Shown here: piece after piece, positions 54,790 through 55,845 of the stretch
How positions within the stretch are numbered: the first letter of the stretch is position 1
Layout: each line of letters opens with the position of its first letter
From: Bacteroidota bacterium
Lineage (GTDB): Bacteria; Bacteroidota; Bacteroidia; Bacteroidales; UBA10428
Direction of reading: 5' to 3'
DNA length: 55,845 bases
NCBI GenBank assembly: GCA_003252385.1
Contig: QKEH01000058.1
Span: 1 to 55,845, forward strand
Translations under genes and position numbers: made by a program
The notes under the pieces: generated by a model
Seen by the model: the letters and a program-made list of their open reading frames with translations, nothing else
Told to the model about the DNA's origin: nothing
Databases searched by the model: none

Positions 54790-55845
54790 TTATTGATTCA
54801 ATTGTGCAACAGTTTTTATGCTATCACTAAAATACTGCAATGGAATTAACCCGCTACAAACCAGGTTATGAAAATAGCTCTCAGCAATAATTTTATGCCC
54901 TTCATGAGAAGTATGTCCATCAGCTTCTCCATAGGACAAATCGCCCTTTGTTTCAAGATCAGATCCAAAATACTTATTACCCGTACTCAAAATAAAGTCT
55001 TTAAGTTTTTGATCATTTACTGTTTTTTGAGAATATACCAGCGTAATATTTCGTTCTTTTAAGAACATGCCAATATCACGTAATGCTGCATAGCTTTCTT
55101 TCATACTTAATCTCTTTAAATTTTTAAATTCATCAATCCGAATGACCTGTTCCAAATATTCGCTCGCCCGCATCCTATTTCGTAATAATGGCATATGGCC
55201 CATTATTTTTGTTACAGTATTATCATTTTCACAATAATATTTACATATTAATCTAAAAGAATATGAATAATCAAAGAACAGTTTGAACCAGGAAAACTGA
55301 TAATGAGTATTTTCGATGTATTCTTCAATTTGAGAACGAGCATCCCAATCGCTGTAATCTAGTAAGAATTTTTTATACTGCGTACGATACACTAAATTAG
55401 AGTGCAATGGTACCCAACCCGTAAAAACGATCATATCTGGTTCATACGCCAGTAAATATTCTTTGATAAACTTTAGCCTTTCTACTTCCCTGAGTGCTCC
55501 ATCAACGGAAGCATTAATTATTTGAATACGGCAATTCAACTTTCTAAATTTTTCTCGAATTAATCCAATATAACTGTAAGGCCCAATATCATCGGATGCC
55601 CCTATGAAAACAATGCGGTAGTAATCTTTATTCTCATTCAGATCCACATGAAATTCATCAAAATTCCCGTACTCGTTTCCCCACATATATGATGTGTATG
55701 CCGGGTTAACAATAGTATCATATGAATCTGGCTTATACTTATATCCGACAACGGAATCAGGCATGTAAACAGCTGGATAATGCCTCATTTTTAATTTTTG
55801 AGCACAAAATTTCCGTAATAAGAGCTCACTTATTGTACAAATTAA
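54790..55845 (-). CDS. SGNH/GDSL-type hydrolase-like protein, 5' end beyond the window
   Basis: The first ATG is at 55788 (MRHYPAVYMPDSVVGYKYKP), but the frame stays open to the right edge (adding LLLRKFCAQKLK before that Met), so the true start, likely with a membrane anchor, is probably outside. With the ATG at 55788 as residue 1, visible motifs are IVFIGASDD with Ser65 as block I, INASVDGA, MIVFTGWVP and the block V DGHTSHEGHKIIAE with Asp290 and His292. It would de- or O-acylate a surface sugar. It precedes two GT4 genes, 36 bases from the first. Confidence 0.8.
   Translation of the reverse strand, partial: LICTISELLLRKFCAQKLKMRHYPAVYMPDSVVGYKYKPDSYDTIVNPAYTSYMWGNEYGNFDEFHVDLNENKDYYRIVFIGASDDIGPYSYIGLIREKFRKLNCRIQIINASVDGALREVERLKFIKEYLLAYEPDMIVFTGWVPLHSNLVYRTQYKKFLLDYSDWDARSQIEEYIENTHYQFSWFKLFFDYSYSFRLICKYYCENDNTVTKIMGHMPLLRNRMRASEYLEQVIRIDEFKNLKRLSMKESYAALRDIGMFLKERNITLVYSQKTVNDQKLKDFILSTGNKYFGSDLETKGDLSYGEADGHTSHEGHKIIAESYFHNLVCSGLIPLQYFSDSIKTVAQLNQ

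Overview
The window looks like chromosome of a free-living member of the Bacteroidota, probably the Bacteroidales/Marinilabiliales side. The evidence is a one-component hybrid two-component sensor (HTCS), a very large exported protein ending in a type A T9SS sorting domain, a carboxypeptidase-regulatory-like outer-membrane receptor, several TAnnTTTG -7 promoter elements, starts without Shine-Dalgarno sequences, and Bacteroidota-type LytTR and TPR histidine-kinase signalling proteins. Agarase-type CBM6 modules hint at a marine or algal-polysaccharide habitat, but that is inference.

Layout. 1-4.4 kb: the first 17 codons of a divergent exported protein, then an HTCS regulator. 4.6-9.0 kb: NfeD-type membrane protease, a CBS-pair protein (minus), an orphan CheD with an unusual Cys cluster, class I DAHP synthase with a textbook terminator, and a small Cys-rich protein. 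9.2-11.8 kb: an outer-membrane receptor facing a tRNA-Ser(UGA) across a bidirectional terminator. 12-17 kb: hypotheticals, then TerC, DedA and Kup membrane proteins. 17.4-22.3 kb: HU, TrmH, an orphan LytTR response regulator, a conserved exported hypothetical and HtpG. 22.4-26.6 kb: purB, an MsbA-like ABC exporter and a GT4 glycosyltransferase packed as one operon.

27-31.9 kb (minus): an AlgI-like MBOAT plus SGNH partner for polysaccharide O-acylation, a polytopic membrane protein resembling GT-C enzymes, and a small hypothetical. 32-32.6 kb: a nitroreductase. 33.1-38.9 kb (minus): a secreted Asp-box/CBM6/Big_2 protein of about 1,920 residues, broken by a frameshift near 35750. Just beyond it lies a decayed IS701-like transposase relic (about 39215-39667). 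39.7-45 kb: a basic lipoprotein, then a TPR hybrid histidine kinase, a TPR protein and an exported hypothetical. 45-49.1 kb (minus): sucA-sucB. 49.3-52.2 kb: the three-gene proton-translocating transhydrogenase pntAA-pntAB-pntB. 52.3-55.8 kb (minus): the end of a surface-polysaccharide cluster, with two GT4 enzymes (one frameshifted near 52695) and an SGNH-like protein whose frame is open at the right edge.

Themes. Core metabolism (DAHP synthase, PurB, 2-oxoglutarate dehydrogenase, transhydrogenase) is interleaved with envelope and surface-glycan genes and environmental sensors. No CRISPR array, intact mobile element, prophage or recognisable defence system was seen. The least explained parts are the Cys-rich orphan CheD, the TPR-kinase operon with its overlapping upstream hairpins, the giant frameshifted T9SS protein beside an IS relic, and an orphan leader-like block at 32.8 kb. 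All family assignments were made by reading the translated sequence; no database search was run.
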